64,000 bases of DNA from Flaveria trinervia (lineage: Eukaryota > Streptophyta > Magnoliopsida > Asterales > Asteraceae): positions 87,057,485 to 87,121,484 of the forward strand of contig CM046443.1 in NCBI GenBank assembly GCA_025506515.1. The letters are read 5' to 3'. The position numbers were made by a program, and so were the translations under genes. Each line of letters begins with the position of its first letter. Position 1 is the first letter of the stretch. Below are positions 21,811 to 34,115 of this stretch, in pieces. The notes beneath the pieces were generated by a model, which searched no databases, was not told the DNA's origin, and worked only from the letters and a program-made list of their open reading frames with translations.

Positions 21811-22180
21811 TGTTGATACATGTGTCCCTAGTTTTTGATCTTAATGTAATATCTTTGTATTATCTTATGCTTATGTAATTGTAATTGTACGGGTACTTAA
21901 TGAAATACACATGTTTGATTGTGTTTATAATGTTTAATATTTCATTAATGAGTTGTTTAACTCATATATTATATAGGTTTGTGATTGTTTGAAGTGTTAT
22001 GCATAATGTTATAATATTGAATACACTCAAACTTGGTGAAGTGAAGTTCTCATGCATCCGAATGGCCATGCGACTGAGTGTCCATGCGCCTAAATAGTTC
22101 ATACGCCTGAACAACTTCATGCCTCTGACTCAGTCGCACGACTGAACACTCAGTTATGCGAATGGATCAACCGCATGGCT
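21811..22180 (+). repeat. Copia-1 3' LTR, truncated
   Basis: It starts TGTTGATACATGTGTC and follows the 5' LTR to about 22,180 (ACCGCATGGCTC), where similarity stops before the TATA box. About half of the 744-bp LTR is present. The missing half and target duplication indicate a deletion or insertion at this edge. Confidence 0.8.
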
Positions 22181-22964
22181 CTACTTATAATAACACTATG
22201 TTTGCACAAACCGATAGCCCAAATTGTCACACCCTCAAATTCCATCGGTGGGGTTTTACTACAAGCCACGTGACAAACTAAGATCCTAAACACGGTCATA
22301 TCAAACAACACTATACACATTTACCATAAATCTTTGAACTCTAATAAGAGTAAAACATAGTTTGAATGATAAAGAATGTAGAAGCGTAAAGTAAAATCCA
22401 AAGCCAATTATAGTAATTGTGCAAAACACAACACCTAATGAAAATAGTTGATGCAAACGAACACAAGTTTGTAATGTACACCATGAATGGAAACTTGGTC
22501 TTGCAGCCTAACCTTAAGCATTCGTGCAACCTGAGTAGACGTGTTAAAGAGTGTTAACATAAATTTGGTGAGTGCATAGGTTTAAACAATAGTAACTATG
22601 TCCAAAAGTGTGTGTATGGTATAGTAGCTAAAGCATATTGTGACAATCGGTAATTTTCTATTGCCAAACTCTGTTAGTTCCGTTAATTCTTGTATACACA
22701 TGCGTCAACACACCAGTTGTCATTAAAAGTTGATGATTTAATAAAATTTACTTATGATAAACAAATAATAATCTAATTAATATTGTTGATTATTAGTTCT
22801 TGGTTATGTAATTTATGAATTTTAACTATTATGTGTGAATTTTACTTGATAACGTGACTACGTGTTATATATATTTCAAGAGTTTGTTATTAGTTGAAAA
22901 ATGTTTTGATTATTATTATTGATTAATAATAATTGTAGTTTGTAGTTAAAAATTGTTACAAATA
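22181..22964. other. Unassigned segment between Copia-1 and the gypsy nest
   Basis: About 780 bases have no convincing coding. TGTCACACCCTCAAATTCC at about 22,218 resembles the end of a gypsy LTR, so it may be another degraded LTR, but no partner is visible. The rest is AT-rich. Confidence 0.4.
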
Positions 22965-23974
22965 TGTAAGGCCCCGTTTCCGGGACGCTCACAGCTGGTC
23001 AATCATCGCACATAAAACATATATTTACATTAACTTTAATAAAACTTTGCAGTGGAAAATTTTAAACAAATATTTCATTTCATTATAATTGCTTTTGCAA
23101 AATAATACATCTTTGACAAATTACAAAATAACTTATTGCATTACATCACAAAAACATTATACAAAATGGATTGCATCCAAAATAAGCCAAGTAGCTGCCT
23201 GTGCCATCCTCAGCAATCATTATCTGCCAACTAGAAACACATAAAAATCAGGGTTGCTAAGTGAGTTTTAGTTTTAAAATAAAATACACTTTACTTTCTT
23301 TCAAAACCATTCTATACTTTCGTACATGATCACACATCATACGTACACATAGATAATCTCATTATTATCATCCTTTATGGTTCACTACTTTCTTTCTTTA
23401 CTTCTTTCCGGATCAGTGTCATCAGCTATACCCCAAACGTATGGACAAAGTGAGTACCGGGCTGAAGATCATAAATGACTTCCATAACGCACATAGCGTG
23501 GCACCAGTACCAGGGTGAGTATCCACTATCATCCATGTACTATACAATCGCTAGTCACAAAGACTAACCCCTGTGTGTATCTTTATAGGTTAGCTATACC
23601 ACACATAGTTGAGCTCATGACATTTTAGAGTCATGCACCTCTGTACATTTGCTTGCAAAACTTTGTTTACTTTCACTTTCATTAATGCATGATTCTATCA
23701 TTACGTTCCTCCTTTCATTATCTTCCACTTTATGTTACATAATACTTTCCATTTCTTTCATAAACATTCAATGTGAAGCCATGGAAAATAAACATACATA
23801 ACAAGGAAAATAAACATAAGCATACAAAATATCACCATACAAGGCACCATCATACATGAATTTCAATCATCATACATGCCATAACATACCTCATTTATCG
23901 TCAAAAGTCAACTTACTTCACCCCCGAGAACATCCCAAGTCAAGCCTACATTTCACATTTTCCCTAAAAGTTCA
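22965..23974 (-). repeat. Gypsy-B LTR, first fragment
   Basis: It starts TGTAAGGCCCCG on the plus strand. It matches the first kilobase of the Gypsy-A LTR at roughly three quarters identity by eye, including CTGGTCAATCATCGCAC and GTTGCTAAGTGAGTT. It stops at 23,974, where the Gypsy-A LTR begins. It is most simply the distal part of an older gypsy LTR into which Gypsy-A inserted, with the remainder at 40,741-41,575. Confidence 0.6.
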
Positions 23975-26065
23975 TGTAAGGCCCCGTCCCCAAAACCCTC
24001 ACAACTGGTCAATCATCGCACTTAAAACATATAATTACATTAAGTTTGCTAAAACCAAGCAGCGGAAAATTTTTAATAACTTCCTCATTCCATTAAAAGT
24101 GCTTTTGTAAAATAATACAATCCCTCATTACACAGTATCATTTGTTCGCATTATAATACAAAAATATTAAACAAAATAATGTCATCCAAAAAGAGCCATG
24201 TAGCCGCCCCGTGCCATCCACAGCAACATTTACCTAGCAACCGGGAACACAAAAAAGTCAGTGTTGCTAAGTGAGTTCTAGTTTTATAAAACATTATATT
24301 ACCTTTCATTCGTTAAAACATTTTCTTTACTATCGCACATGATCACACATCATACGTACATCAAGGTAATAATTATTATCTTCATCATCGTTCGTTTCGT
24401 ACATTTCTCATGTTTCGCACATTTCGTACTTATCGCACTTTTCGTACATTTATTATCTTTTCATTTCTATCTACGTCCTGTCATGTACTTAACCCCCCTC
24501 TTAAGCACCAAGCTATATCATCTAGGGTTAAGCGACAAGGACCCCATATCGCACATATCGCACGTATCACACATATGGAGTAGTCACATATACTAACTCC
24601 CCCTGTGTGTGAACCCTTAAGGGTTAGCCAAGATCGCACGCTATAAACACACAGTTGAGCTAACAACTCTCAATGAGTTGTGAACCTCCTTTCTTTTGCT
24701 TGCAAGGCTTTTCATTCGTTCATTATGTTCCACTTTCATTATCCTAAATCTTTCACTTCGTTAAGATAATACTTTACATTCATATCATAATCACACCACG
24801 TAAAGTCACGTCATCATATGTAATAAGGAACATATCATGCATAATCATCATACATCATCATTCAAATCACATCATACATCACCCATCACATCATTTATGA
24901 CTTCAAAAAGTCAACCTACATATCCTCCGGGAACCTCCCAAGTCAAGGCCTACACGTTACATTTTCCCCAAAATCAGAAAAATATTCTAAGTCTTTAGGC
25001 ACGTGGGCACTATTCAGGCGCATGGACACTATTCGGGCGCATGGCCTTCTGGGCGCATGGCCTTCTGGGCGCATGTGGAACACTTATGCGCATGGGAAAT
25101 TTTCAGGCACATGGGCATTATTATGGCGCGTGGGCAACACTTAGTCATTCGGGCAACACTTAGTCATTCTGGGCAATATTCTAGGTGCATGGGCCCTATT
25201 TGGGCGCATGGGTACTATTGGGGCGCATGGGGTTCTGGGCGTCTGGACACTTAGCCAAATTCAACCTTTTCCAGGTGCATGGCTACTATTTAGGTGCATG
25301 AACTTTGGACGCATGGGACAGTTAGCAGTTTAAACCGTTGGGCGCATGGGCCACTATTTAGGCGCATGGGCGGTCAACACTTACAATCAATCATCATAAT
25401 TTGTCCCAATCATCAAACTAACATGTTCTAAGCTTATATCTTATAATGTAAGCATCAAAACAAGAACATAACATCATCATATCATCATAAAACATACCTA
25501 AAATCACACCCCGCCCATAAACACACACACACACATAACATATGGGTGCAATACCATTTTATAAAAAAAACATTCACACATGTATTTCAAGCCCCAAAAT
25601 CATGTAAAATCAGTAAAAAAGGGGGTTCTAGAACTCACTTTAATAACCTTTGGTTATGACTTCTTCAAAACCGTTTGCAATTGAGTTCAACCGCCTAGAA
25701 ACCCACCCAAAACACACCCGAACACACACAAACATACATAAGCATACAACCAAGGCTAAGGCCAGTCAAGAACATCGTAAAACCATGAATTCTTACCTTG
25801 AATTCGACCTTCTGCCCTTATTCTTCTTCAAACCCGAAAGCTTTCTGCTCTTGTTACTCTCTCTCTCTCTCTCTAAAAATCCGAATGAAGTGATGTGTGT
25901 GAAGTGAGTGTGGGTGGCCATAACTTTTACACCCACTTTTCAAATATTTTGTCATTTTGACACTTTTAGTCCCTCTACTTGGGTTTTATTGTGTTTTCTT
26001 TCTTTTTCTTTCATTTTCATTCTTTCTTTTATTTCTTTTCTTTAAAGAAATAACCGGGTGTTACA
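23975..26065 (-). repeat. Gypsy-A 3' LTR
   Basis: On the plus strand it runs from TGTAAGGCCCCG to CCGGGTGTTACA, so on the minus strand it begins TGTAACACCCGG, as in many plant gypsy LTRs. Length is 2,091 bp. A GGGCGCATGG-like decamer array lies at 24,995-25,370, and there are (CA)n and (CT)n tracts near 25,520 and 25,857. Confidence 0.8.
24995..25370. repeat. GGCGCATGGGC decamer array in the gypsy LTR
   Basis: About fifteen copies of GGGCGCATGG or close variants occur, many followed by a CACTATT or GCACTATTCAGG spacer. A shorter version occurs in the Gypsy-B LTR fragment (40,785-40,930). Position inside the LTR suggests enhancer repeats or an unstable minisatellite. Confidence 0.6.
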
Positions 26066-27086
26066 AGTCCACCCCCTTATTTAGGTTTCGTCCTTGAAAC
26101 CTGTTATTCCCCAAACAATTGTGGGTAATGCTATCTCATGTGCTCCTCCATCTCCCATGTAGACTCAGATCCCTTCCTGTGCTACCACTATACACACACA
26201 AGAGGAACCATTTTATTCCTTAACCTTTTCTCTTTACGATCAATGATCGCCACTGGTTGCTCCCCATAATTGAGCCATTCATCTATCTCGATATCCTCCA
26301 GTGGTACAACCATATCCTCGTCCACTAAACACTTTCTCAGACGAGATACATGGAATGTCGGGTGAATTCCACTTAACTCATCTGGTAGCTCTAGTCTATA
26401 GGCCACCTCTCCTACTCGAGCAATGATTTCGAAAGGCCCTACGTACCTTAGGCTCAACTTCCTCACTTTCTGAACCGAATGATACCTTTCCAACGTGAGA
26501 CTTTCAACATAAGTCTATCACCGAGTTGGAACTCAATTGGTCTACGTCGTTTATCAGCATACGACTTTTGCCTATCTTTTGCTATCTTCATAAAGGCCTT
26601 GATCCTTTCCAGCTTCTCATCGTGGCCTCAACCACCTCGACGCTCCCTCACTCTTTATGGCCAATATCACCCCAACAAGCGGGTGTTCTATATCTCCTAC
26701 CGTATAGCATCTCATATGGAGGCATGCCAATGCTGGCATGGTAGCTATTGTTATATGAGAACTCGGCTAACGGTAAGTGGTCATCCCAACTTCCTCCAAA
26801 GTCAATGATGCATGCCCGTAGCATATCTTCTAGCATCTGAATCATCCTCTCTGACTGACCATCTGTCTGGGGATGATAAGCCATGCTAATATGCAACCTC
26901 GTCCCTATCGCATTGTGGAATTTCTTCCAAAATTTAGATGTAAACCGGGTGTCATGATCAGACTAATAGACACCGGCACACCATGACAAGTTACAATCTC
27001 CTTGATGAAAAGATCCGCCAACCTCTTGGATGAATATGTGTCGCGAATCGGTAGGAAGTGAGCACTCTTCGTCAAACGATCAACTA
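26066..27086 (-). pseudogene. pol: Gypsy-A integrase C-terminal half and chromodomain
   Basis: From 27,086 downward the protein reads VDRLTKSAHFLPIRDTYSS, directly continuing the integrase core at 39,533. It continues through AYHPQTDGQSERMIQMLEDM (catalytic Glu region, about 26,880) and YNNSYHASIGMPPYEMLYG. The tail has [32 protein letters not shown] and a chromodomain-like [20 protein letters not shown] (about 26,260-26,200). Frameshifts occur near 26,640 and 26,500 and a stop follows VCV. The purine tract AAGGGGGTGGACT precedes the LTR at about 26,066-26,080. Chromodomain tails guide integration into heterochromatin in this family. Confidence 0.75.
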
Positions 27087-27905
27087 TGACAGGATCAATG
27101 ATCTCCAGTTTGATGGATTAGAGTGTAACGCAGCAGAATAAGAACAAGAATTAGACAAATTATAGCAAGAATTTGATATTCGTATGCATTAAGAACAAAT
27201 ACGGTTGTAAAGAGAGAATATATTTCTGTGAAAAGGAATGTTTCAATAATATCAAATGTTTCTGCTAAATCATTCACCGATTACAATTAGGTTGACACTC
27301 CTTACATAGAGTGCAATCACTGCTGATATCACGGGATAGTGACATCTAACAGATTTAGTACAAAAATAACTAAAACTTAACAAACTACTGAAATGTTCAC
27401 AACTATTGAAAACATATCAGAGTGCTAAGTATAAAACATAAAACTACTGATAAGAAACTACTGAAACTACAACGACTGAAGAACAAGCTCTTTAGTCGTT
27501 CTACAAAACTACTAAAAAGAAAAACATAAAACTACTGAAAGAAAACCATCACAACTACTGAAGAAGACCTTTTCAGCTGTTGTGACAACGACTGATACTT
27601 GGTCTTCAGCACTTGTCTTCAGACTTTGTCTTCAGCACTTGTCTTCAGACTTTGTCTTCAGCACTGTGTCTTCAGACTTGTCTTCAACACTGTCTTCAGA
27701 CTTTGTCTTCAGCACTTGTGTCTTCAGACTTTGTCTTCAGCACTTGTGTCTTCAGACTTTGTCTTCAGCACTTGTGTCTTCAGACTTTGTCTTCAGCACT
27801 TGTGTCTTCAGACTTGTCTTCAGCACTTGTGTCTTCAGCAGTTGTTGTGACGTCTGTGGGACTTAAGGTTTTTCTGATCCGGCTCATTGGTTCTTTTGGT
27901 CCACA
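27087..27905 (-). repeat. Copia-3 3' LTR
   Basis: On the plus strand it runs from TGACAGGATCA to GGTCCACA. It is 819 bp, 38 longer than the 5' LTR, mainly because the CTTCAG repeat array (27,600-27,845) has more units. The TATA region at about 27,300 reads CCTTACATA where the 5' LTR has CCTTATATA, so this copy's TATA box is damaged. Confidence 0.9.
27600..27845. repeat. CTTCAG tandem array in the Copia-3 3' LTR
   Basis: Units alternate GTCTTCAGCACTTG and TGTCTTCAGACTT. The equivalent array in the 5' LTR spans 39,262-39,467. It lies upstream of the TATA box in the transcription direction. Open reading frames of LCLQTLSSAL type across it are artefacts. Confidence 0.85.
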
Positions 27906-27907
27906 AA

Positions 27908-27917
27908 CTCCCCCTGA
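27908..27917 (-). promoter_or_regulatory. Copia-3 polypurine tract
   Basis: The minus strand reads TCAGGGGGAG two bases before the 3' LTR. It primes plus-strand DNA synthesis. Confidence 0.8.
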
Positions 27918-27999
27918 ACCAATGCAGCCAAAACCTTAACTTTATTAAGGTCCCACTTATTGTTGGCGATAAGATTGGTCTTTTCCATCTTGATCAGCT

Positions 28000-30900
28000 A
28001 AGAAGATGACCCGATTAAGTACTGGTCTGGAAATAGATTTCTGAAATTTGGTTGGCATAGTATGGATAAGAGCCCTGACTTTAGGGAACTGGACACAGGG
28101 CTGTGGTCCTATCCATGAAATCTACTTCCCATGTATAAGCCTGTAGGATTCTCTGGTGTATGCTCTGAGAAACATAATTTGTTCTTCCATGGTAAGATTT
28201 TCAGATCCACCATCAAACAGTCCTTCACGCCCATACAGCTCTGAAATGTACTTAGCCTGTTTGCCATTTTTGAGATCAACTGTTGTAATCTGTCTGTATG
28301 CAAACTCATCTGGGTGAGTACCTCAAGTAACAGACTGAGCTCATTTTGTTTGAAGTTCTCAAGCCTCTTGTAGACTAACCCTTTTTAATTACTCTATACT
28401 CTAACATCTTTTGGGGTGGCTGTTTAGTTTCATAGGCCTTCTTGAAATCTTCTACAATTTCCCAGGGTGATACTACAAGGACCACTGTGATCTCTTCATC
28501 TACGATCCTTTTACTGGCCCTTGTATCTCGAAGGAATGTCTTTCTTCACAATTCTGTGAGCCACCCTAGGATCAGGCCATATTCTCACCTTTTCCTTTTG
28601 ATATTGAAATGTGTTAGCAAGGGTGTACAATCTCAGAGCTTCTTCTTCATACTGATTATTGATGAAGAAGCAGCATAAGTTTTGTCTATGCTTTTCAGCA
28701 TCTCATCATCATGAAGCTTTTGCTGCTGTTCTTCTTCTATCTTTACTCTCACAGCTTCCATCTATGAGGTGGGAGTGATGGGCATAGGTTTGGCTTTAGG
28801 CAAAGTTAGGACTGCGAAAAGAGGCAGCCTACTTCTTCCTCATCATCCTCTTCTTCTTCTTTTTCTAGCCTCAACACCCTTCTCTTCTTCTTCTTGGGTG
28901 CATCATCGGCTGTTGGTTTGAGAGTAAAGGAGTTGGTTTTGTGGGTTGTGGTAGTGGTGATTTTGAAGTGGGAGGTTTTGCAGGTTGTTCTAGCATTCTT
29001 GTAGTGAGTGAGGCTTTTGAGTGTTTTGCTAGTTCCTTTCTGTTCCCAGCACCTGCCTCATTTAGTGCTTCAATCACCAATCCCATAGTGTATGCTTTAG
29101 ACGAAGAGATCTTGGTGGTTATTTCCAAGATACTGTCCCTGGTCCATGACTTAATCTCGATCAATGATCTACCAAGGTACTTTGCAATGAATCTGATCAT
29201 GATCTCTAGTCTTTCTCTTTCTAATGCATCATAACTTGCCCATCTTGAGTTAATTTCTTTAACTTCAAGTCTCCTAATCTCTGAGTCAAGCTGTGCAGTA
29301 TCGAACCCCTGTCTATACAGTTGATCAATAATGGAATCCATTGATTTACTGTGTGTAGCATCTGCCATTTTGGTCATCTCATCAAGTTCGAGTTCTTTTT
29401 CTTTTCCTTCAAACTTCCTCTTCTTATATGTGACATGAAAGACTTTGTGACTTTCACCACTTGATCAATGTCAGCTCCCTTCATAAACTCCTCTTCCTTC
29501 TCAGTCTCCTTTTCTTTCTTCCCCTCTATGCTTCCTCTTTGCTTTCACTGACTGACTCTCCCCCTTTTTGGTTGCATTGGTTGCAAGGGTTTGAGTAGTA
29601 GAAAGCCTTGTGCTCACAATCTCCTCCACCAGGGGTTGTATGATTGAGGGAAGCCTCTCATACATGGTTTTGATCACAATGTCTGTGATCATTGGGGTGA
29701 TGAGAGGTAAGGATTGCTGAAAGATAGTAGCTGTTTGCTCCGAGGGGTTCTGTCCCTGAGAAGCAGTGCCAGAAATAGAGGCTGGTGGCTCGGAAGTTAT
29801 GAGCGGCTGAGTGTGTGGGAGACCTTCAGGTGAAGGTGCCATCTACGGGTTTATGTTGGTGGCAGATAGACTTGCTGTTTGAGAGAATTGGTCAAGTAGT
29901 CTTTGTAGTCTACTGACTTCTTCCTCAAGAATTGTATTCTGGGCCAGAACATCATAAAAGAAGCCCAGGTCATCATCAGCAGATGCTGAATCACCTGACC
30001 TCCTGCTTGTAGCAGGATGTACATGCACTGGGTGTAGACCAGTTGTAGCATGTGCCCCTTTTTCTTGGAACTGGGGACTTCCAGCCTCAGGATGATGTCC
30101 GTCATCAGCTGTTGCCTCTGGTGAGGTCTTAGCTATGTTACCAGCCTCAGTCTGATCATGTGATGATTCAGAAGAGGTGGCAGCCTCACCAGATGTTCTG
30201 GTCTCCATATCCACACCAGGAGATAGAACAATAAACCCTTGTGTTGTGGGCTGTCAGAAGCATGGTGATCCTCTTCCTCAATTGCTGTGGTTTTCCCCTT
30301 TGTTGGTGTTTATTGGGGAGGAGGAGAGGCATGCAGCTGAGTCAGCACGTTTGCAATAATGAGAGTAGGACTTTGTGGGGTGGTTGCAGTGGGAGATGGG
30401 GTAAAAGCAGTATGCACCTAGGGAGAATGGTGCTCTTCAATGGCAATCTCCTCAAATGAGGAAGATCCTAGATTAGTGGGTACCCCTTCTTTAGTTGCTG
30501 CAGGTTCCTTTTGAGAGGAATCCTGAGCGGCTGTGGCTGGTGAAGTCCTTGTATCCACTAGGGGTTATAACCAGTGGATATAGCCTGCGTTTGTGTTGCA
30601 GGGGCATCCTCAGGGGACTCATTTCCCTGAGTAGCCTTTTTTGACTTCTTTTTAGTGGGTTTAGTGGGGACTTTGGATTTGGAGGTGGTGGCTGTGGGTT
30701 CCAGCTGCATTGGTTTGCGCAGCTTGGCAACCATTTTTAGTGATTGGTCAGAGTTGTGCCGGGAGTATACTTCAGGCAATACAGCCGTAGCAGGGACTCC
30801 CACGCCAACAAGTCCCTCAGCTTGAAGTTGGTTTTCAATTATGGCCATTATGAACCGAGGATATAATATCCAACGGTTAGCAAGTTGTTTTTGGGCCATA

Positions 30901-31449
30901 TCCTTGAGCTCTAAAAATAGTATTTCAGAAAAATTTAAAGGTTGTTGCTCAAGGATGGAGTACATTACCTGTTGCCACCTTGTGGACATTTGATCCCATG
31001 ATGAAGTCTTGGGGGCAAGGCAGACATTTACCATGTGAAAGATGAGACGTTCGGCATCCTGGAAATGTTTCTTCAATATGGTATATGCACTCAGGTTACC
31101 CTGGTATCCATGCTGGGCAAATGATTGATCGATTGTGCCCTTTGGATAACCAGTTGGAAAGTGGCATCATCCAGATTGAGGGTTTGGCGAAGAATGTCTA
31201 GAGTAATGACCACTTTTTGACGATGGACACACGATTGAAGAGACTCTGTGTCATTCTCCTCAGAGACAAGAGTGATGTTTGTCCAGAATTGGTTAAGAGA
31301 TTCGGCATATATGGTGGGATTTAACAGAAAAGCCGTTTTGTAGGGTGACTGAACCATTAAATCAATGGCGTTGTGAAACTTGGTCCAGTATGGCGATTTT
31401 GTGAGATGTGCGACACAGTTGTGTCAGGTTTTTGTTGCATGGTCGCCAT
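28000..31449 (-). pseudogene. Copia-3 accessory ORF (aORF), broken
   Basis: It starts MATMQQKPDTTVSHISQNRH at 31,449, 78 bases after a TATA-like box. The N-terminal region (LLNPTIYAESLNQFWTNI, VVITLDILRQTLNLDD, LNFSEILFLELKDM, ILYPRFIMAIIENQL) shows the same pattern as the Copia-1/2/4 aORF. Then come a Lys-rich linker (about 30,650-30,600), a Ser/Thr/Gly-rich region (30,210-30,000), a coiled coil (EEEVSRLQRLLDQF, about 29,930), and helical regions to about 29,377-28,871 and 28,309-28,109. Five or more frame breaks interrupt it. There is no membrane segment. The C-terminal Trp-rich domain of the other family is not seen here. Function unknown. Confidence 0.6.
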
Positions 31450-31526
31450 TGATGAAGAGAGGTTACAGGGTTTTTGAACGTTAGGTTTGAGAAGAGAAGA
31501 AAGTAAAAACTCTGAAGGTGGGATAA

Positions 31527-31975
31527 GGTATTTAAAGGGTAGGGTTAGAAAACAACTGAAGGTTTTGGTGTTAGTCATCAATTGTTGAAACTACTAATGA
31601 CATGGTATTAACTTTCAGAGGTTTGGAATGACTGACTGTATTGGTGTGATCAGCAGTTATAAAAACAATTGAAGACTTGGTTTTAACCGTCAGACGTTGA
31701 AACAGCTGAAGTCTCAGATTTAGTCATCAGTAGTTTAAAAAACAACTGAAGACAGTTTTGACTTCAGGTGGTGAAACAACTGAGGACTTGGTATTAGTCA
31801 TTAGTAGTTGGGAAACTACTGAAGACTTGGTTTTACCATCAGTTGTTGTAAACAACTGAAGACTTGGTGTTAGTCATCAGTAGTTGTGAAACTACTAAAG
31901 ACATGGTTTTGCTTCAGTTGTTTAGAGAGAAACAGCAGTTGGGAAACTACTGAAGACAGAAAGGCTCATCAGTAG
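31527..31975 (-). promoter_or_regulatory. Copia-3 internal promoter: ACTG palindrome array plus TATA-like box
   Basis: TTTAAATACC lies at 31,536-31,527 on the minus strand, 78 bases before the aORF ATG. Upstream, 31,550-31,975 is a degenerate tandem array with 36-40-bp units. Each holds an inverted repeat such as CAGTTGTT-gta-AACAACTG (31,840) or TAGTAGTT-ggga-AACTACTG (31,802), then GAAGACTTGGT. Arm changes between these two are compensatory. ACTACTGAAGA and ACAACGACTGAAGA also occur in the LTR. Confidence 0.55.
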
Positions 31976-32287
31976 TTGTCGTCAATTCATTGCTTTTCAG
32001 CTATTTCATACTGTCCTCAACACGTACTCATCAGACGTTTTCATGTTTTCAGATGTTTCATAGGACATCAGTACGTATTTGTATTTCTGACAACAGTAGT
32101 TGTAGCTACATCAGCTGTTGTAACTACATCAATTGTTTTATCAAATAAAGTACTTGAGTACTGAGAAGTTAAGCTCTAGTAGTTAAAGAAAACTTCCGGA
32201 GGGAAAATAACTTCAGTACTGATATATATGACATAATAAACTAATGATCATCAGTACTTGGAAGCTGAGATCATCAGTAGTTGTCAC

Positions 32288-33718
32288 TTATTCTAGCTGC
32301 AGCATACCAAGCCTTAACACTAGGTTTTGGAAAGTTGTGCTATCCAAGGGCTTAGTGAAAATGTCTGCAAACTCATGAGCACTAGGAACAAATTTTGGAT
32401 CAATCAGACCTTTTTCAAAACAATCTCTAATAAAATGGTGTCTGATTTCAATATGTTTAGTCCTAGAGTGCTGGACAGGATTCTTGACAATACAAAGAGC
32501 TGAAGAGCTGTCCATTAACAATGGGGTCTTAGTCTCTGTTATGCCATAATCCATAATGGTTTTGAATCCAGAGTACCTGAGATGTACAGCTTGCAGCAGC
32601 AATGTACTCTGCTTCAGCAGTTGATGTAGCAACTGAGGTCTGCTTCTTACTCTGCCAAGAAATCAAGCAGTTGCCTAAGAATTGGCATCCTCCAGAAGTG
32701 GACTTTCTAGTCAACTTACACCCTGCATAGTCACTGTCAGAAAAAGCAACTAATTTACCAGAATGTCTAGTAGAATACCATAAACCTAGAGATGGAGTGC
32801 CTTGCAGATATCTAAAGATCCTCTTGACTGCAATCAAATGAGACTCCTTAGGTGCAGCCTGAAATCTAGCACAAACACATGTAGCAAACATAATATCTGG
32901 TCTAGAAGCTGTTAAGTACATCAAGGACCCAATCGTACATCTATAAAGTGTTTCATCAACCACTTTACCTTTCTGATCAGTATCCAGTTGTGTGGTGTTG
33001 CACATGGGAGTAGAACAGGGTTACACTTTTGTAAATCAAACTTTTCCAAAAGATCTTTTGTGTATTTGGAATGATGAATGAAAATTCCATCAGCCTTTGT
33101 TTGATTTGCAAACCCAGAAAGAACTGTAATTCTCCCATGGCACTCATTTCAAACTTCTGTTGCATCAACTTTGTAAAGGCATCACACAACTGTGGATCAG
33201 AGGATGAAAAAATAATATCATCTACATAAATTTGAACAAGTAGATTATGCTGCCCAGCTTTCTTAATGAATAAAGTCTTATCTATGGAGCCTCTAGTGAA
33301 ATTATTTTCCAGAAGAAAGTTTGATAATGTCTCATACCAGGCTCTAGGAGCTTGTTTAACCCATAGAGAGCCTTATCAAGCTTATACACCCACTAGGATG
33401 TTATTGTCCTCAAAACCTGGTGGTTGACATACATAAACCTCCTTTAATTTTCCCATACAAAAATGCACTTTTGACATCCATTTGAAAAACTTTAAGGTTG
33501 TAATAAGCAGCATAAGCTAAAAACAATCGAATTGCTTCCAGTCTGGCTACAGGGGCAAAGGTTTCATTATAATCAATACCTTCCTCTTGTGAAAACCCCT
33601 GTACAACCAATCTGGCCTTGTTCTTAACAATAAGCCCATTTTCATCAGTTTTGTTCCTAAACACCCATTTAGTGCCTATTGCATACTTACCTGGAGGTAG
33701 AGGAACCAGTTCCCACAC
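32288..33718 (-). pseudogene. pol: Copia-3 reverse transcriptase and RNase H
   Basis: RT begins near 33,718 (MWELVPLPPGKYAIGTKWVF), with [20 protein letters not shown] and FQMDVKSAFLYGKI. A frameshift follows FLYGKI at about 33,430. The catalytic box [17 protein letters not shown] lies at about 33,230-33,185 and is intact. RNase H (33,005-32,288) has CTIGSLMYLTASRPDIMFAT, FSDSDYAGC, STAEAEY and MDSSSALCI, so the acidic residues are preserved, with one frameshift near 32,580. The last part ends MLQLE at 32,288. Confidence 0.8.
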
Positions 33719-34115
33719 TTGCTATTTCTTGAACTGAAGAAGCTCAAGCTGCATGGCTTCACCCATCCATTGTCCCTTAAAGCAATGTGATAGTTCTTTG
33801 GCTCTTGCTGACTAATGAAGAGAGCATAGAAGCAAAAATTAGACAATTGACTTCTTGTTGAAACGCCAGCATTGATATCACCAATGATTGAGACATAGGG
33901 TGATTCTTCAGATCTTGGTACACAATAAGATCTGTGCAAGTGTTTGTAGCAGGCTCAGCAGCAACAGATGGTGATGGTGAAGCATTTCCTTGAAACCAAT
34001 CAGTAGATGGTATTTCAAAGGAAGTTGAAGTTGTAGAAATCTCATCAGCATTTGTTGTGGATTGTGCTACTGAAGCTACAGGACATCAGGTCTAGCTGAA
34101 TCAGGTAGTTGATCA

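Larger units (their letters stand above)
8501..22180 (+). mobile_element. Copia-1: very large Ty1/copia (Sirevirus-like) element, 3' LTR truncated
   Basis: Order on the plus strand: 5' LTR, tRNA-Met-type PBS, leader, gag, protease, integrase, reverse transcriptase, RNase H, about 2.5 kb non-coding, accessory ORF, polypurine tract, partial 3' LTR. At about 13.7 kb it is more than twice a usual copia element. The integrase-before-RT order defines copia. The extended gag, the AAGGGGGAG tract and an extra ORF after pol suggest the Sirevirus (SIRE/Maximus) lineage. Many stops and frameshifts make it non-autonomous. The 3' LTR stops near 22,180, so no target duplication can be found. The nearest relatives in the window are Copia-2 and Copia-4. 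Confidence 0.9.

Noticed and set aside
22181..22964. A host gene between Copia-1 and the gypsy nest
   Set aside because: Open frames are short and unconserved, and the composition is like degraded LTR DNA.
26479..26808. Plus-strand open frames over the gypsy integrase
   Set aside because: Shadows of the minus-strand pol sequence with no family motifs.
27582..27939. Three overlapping open frames rich in Leu, Cys, Gln and Ser
   Set aside because: They are readings of the CTTCAG tandem array in the Copia-3 LTR in all three frames. The same occurs at 39,245-39,577.
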